From assembly GCA_035623615.1 (NCBI GenBank), contig DASPTB010000242.1:1-7528 (forward strand): a stretch of DNA of 7,528 bases, written 5' to 3'. The position numbers and the translations under genes were made by a program. Source of the stretch: DASPTB01 sp035623615. GTDB lineage: Bacteria > Actinomycetota > UBA4738. Positions 6,518 through 7,528 of this stretch are shown one piece after another. Under the pieces are notes generated by a model. The model had not been told where the DNA came from and ran no database searches. It saw only the letters and a program-made list of their open reading frames with translations. The first letter of the stretch is position 1. Each line of letters opens with the position of its first letter.

Positions 6518-7118
6518 TCTGCCGAAGTTCCTCGGGCAGCAGGTCGTTCTTCCGCCACGGCGCCGACGCGGTCTGGTAGAAGTCGCGGCCGCCCGCGTCG
6601 TTCACCACCCACGCTGGAAAGTCGTCCATCTCGATCTCGCGGATCGCCTCCGGGCCGAGCTCCTCGAAGGCGATGACGCGCTGCGCGGTGATCGCGAGCG
6701 CCGCCAGCGCCCCGCCGCCGCCGAGCGCCGCCATGTAGACGGCGGTGTGCTTCGAGAGCTCCTCCCGGACGGCGGGCCCGCGTCCGCCCTTGCCGATGAT
6801 CCCTTTGAGGCCGAGCTCGAGGAGCCGTGGCGTGTACGTGTCCATCCGGCTCGCCGTCGTCGGCCCCGCCGAGCCGATGACGTTTCCCGGACGCTCGGGC
6901 GTGGGGCCGACGTAGTAGACGATCTGGCCCGCCGGGTCGAACGGCAGGGACTCGCCGGCGTCGAGCAGCTCGACCATGCGCTTGTGCGCGGCGTCGCGGG
7001 CGGCGTAGACGGTCCCCTTGACCACCACCACGTCGCCCACCGAGAGTCCCCGGACGTCGTCGTCGTCCAGGGGCGGCACGATCCGGATCCGGTCGTCTTC
7101 GAGTCGTTCGATCGGCAC
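6513..7118 (-). CDS. Class I fumarate hydratase, beta subunit
   Basis: Beta (C-terminal) subunit of the oxygen-sensitive [4Fe-4S] fumarase/tartrate dehydratase family, which interconverts fumarate and malate in the TCA cycle. The 201 residues show the family blocks in order: GDVVVVKGTVYAARDAAHKRM (28-48), IVYYVGPTPERPGNVIGSAGP (66-86) followed by TTASRMD, GLKGIIGKGG (103-112), HTAVYMAALGGGGALAA (124-140) and FEELGPEAIREIEMDDFPAWVVND (151-174). The length fits a stand-alone beta subunit, as in TtdB or two-subunit FumAB, rather than a fused single chain. The alpha subunit, which holds the iron-sulfur cluster, should be adjacent but is not: the ModA-like gene precedes it and the LysR gene follows. 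Start is GTG at 7118, the first start codon after an in-frame TAG only four codons upstream, so it is well fixed; the ribosome site is weak. L(+)-tartrate dehydratase is an alternative substrate assignment. Confidence 0.9.
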   Translation of the reverse strand: MPIERLEDDRIRIVPPLDDDDVRGLSVGDVVVVKGTVYAARDAAHKRMVELLDAGESLPFDPAGQIVYYVGPTPERPGNVIGSAGPTTASRMDTYTPRLLELGLKGIIGKGGRGPAVREELSKHTAVYMAALGGGGALAALAITAQRVIAFEELGPEAIREIEMDDFPAWVVNDAGGRDFYQTASAPWRKNDLLPEELRQT

Positions 7119-7140
7119 GGGACCAGCCTAGCGGCTCCCG
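7118..7140 (-). promoter_or_regulatory. Imperfect hairpin between ModA-like stop and fumarase beta start
   Basis: The 23-bp spacer can fold as CGGGA/TCCCG (7118-7122 with 7136-7140) plus GCC/GGC (7126-7128 with 7133-7135), with a 3-nt bulge and TAGC loop. It touches the GTG start and could modulate readthrough or translation from the upstream gene. Weak, and possibly chance. Confidence 0.2.
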
Positions 7141-7141
7141 G

Positions 7142-7528
7142 TCAGCCGGGCGGTGGCGGTCCGAACCCCGCCTTCCGCAGGACGGTTTGCGCCGGGGCGC
7201 TCATCACGTAGTCGAGGAATCGCTGCGCCGCGGCCGCGTTCTTGCTCGCTGCGACCACGGCGATCACGTAGGTGGTCCCCCGACTTGTGCAGAACGGCGT
7301 CGCTGCGTCGACGAGCCCCGTACTGGAGAGGTGACTGCTTCCCGTGAGGACGCCCGCGAACACGTCGGCGGACGCTCCCTGCCGAAGCCGCGCCGCGAGC
7401 GCGTCCGTGGAGGCGAACGAGAAGCGGAACGAGACACCCGCGTGCTGCTGGGTGTACATCGCGCCGAGCTGTGGGAGGACGCGCACCAGCGGGGACGCGG
7501 CCAGGACCGTGAGCGTCACCGGCCTCGA
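7142..7528 (-). CDS. ModA-like substrate-binding protein, partial and apparently internally shortened
   Basis: Resembles the periplasmic molybdate/oxyanion-binding protein of an ABC importer. The frame is open to the right edge, so the start and signal peptide are outside; the GTG at 7519 lies within the first conserved strand and is unlikely to be the start. Of 128 visible residues, the first part fits the start of a mature ModA: LTVLAASPL (the AAS serine normally contacts the oxyanion), then HAGVSFRFSFASTDALAARLRQG and ASADVFAG. The last part fits the ModA end: TYVIAVVAASKN, AAQRFLDYVMSAPAQTVLRKAGFGPP. Between ADVFAG and TYVIAVV there are only about 30 residues, where relatives have well over 100, so most of the second lobe and the ligand-closing residues (including the usual 'AGIVY' strand) seem to be missing in frame. 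It is either a decayed gene or a divergent short protein. No permease gene is visible; it ends 23 bp before the fumarase gene. Confidence 0.65.
   Translation of the reverse strand, partial: SRPVTLTVLAASPLVRVLPQLGAMYTQQHAGVSFRFSFASTDALAARLRQGASADVFAGVLTGSSHLSSTGLVDAATPFCTSRGTTYVIAVVAASKNAAAAQRFLDYVMSAPAQTVLRKAGFGPPPPG

Noticed and set aside
5591..6676. 361-residue plus-strand frame overlapping the LysR gene
   Set aside because: Arg-rich out-of-frame shadow of a complete LysR protein that also runs through the fumarase gene on the other strand.

Overview
The window reads as a piece of chromosome from a high-G+C bacterium, most likely an uncultured actinomycete-like lineage. Evidence: G/C at nearly every third codon position, GTG starts, a -10-like hexamer sitting directly before an ATG (leaderless transcript), and a succinate dehydrogenase whose single multi-pass membrane subunit resembles the mycobacterial Sdh1 type. 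This placement is inference; no rRNA or other taxonomic marker is present. Coding density is very high: the longest gap between genes is about 90 bp, and no tRNA, rRNA, CRISPR array, insertion sequence or long repeat was seen.

Layout. (1) 2-823, plus strand: C-terminal part of an alkaline-phosphatase-fold sulfatase, cut by the left edge. (2) 4943/4928 down to 841, minus strand: a secreted cupredoxin with a fibronectin-III-like tail, then sdhC (membrane anchor with a Cys/His-rich motif), sdhA (flavoprotein) and sdhB (iron-sulfur protein). The sdhC-sdhA and sdhA-sdhB junctions have 1 and 0 nt between stop and start, so these three form an operon; a 12-bp perfect hairpin separates them from the cupredoxin gene. 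(3) 5019-5564, plus strand, divergent from the cupredoxin: a membrane-anchored protein that keeps the framing of a Rieske domain but has lost most of the cluster ligands. (4) 5595-6503, plus strand: a LysR-family regulator with an apparent leaderless promoter. (5) 7118-6513, minus strand: beta subunit of a two-subunit class I fumarase, convergent with the LysR gene across a hairpin that spans both stop codons. (6) 7528-7142, minus strand: 3' end of a ModA-like substrate-binding protein, cut by the right edge and apparently missing much of its second lobe.

How it fits together. SdhCAB oxidises succinate to fumarate and passes electrons to the quinone pool; fumarase hydrates fumarate to malate, the next step of the TCA cycle, although the catalytic alpha subunit is not next to the beta gene here. 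The cupredoxin and the Rieske-like protein are both predicted to face outside the membrane and share a divergent 90-bp intergenic region, which suggests but does not prove a shared role in redox or envelope function. The sulfatase and the ModA remnant look functionally unrelated to the rest.

The most interesting points are the membrane-embedded Cys/His motif of SdhC (candidate Rieske-type cluster site), the ligand-depleted Rieske-like protein, the fumarase beta gene without its alpha partner, and the shortened ModA. I did not find a clear new multi-gene system.
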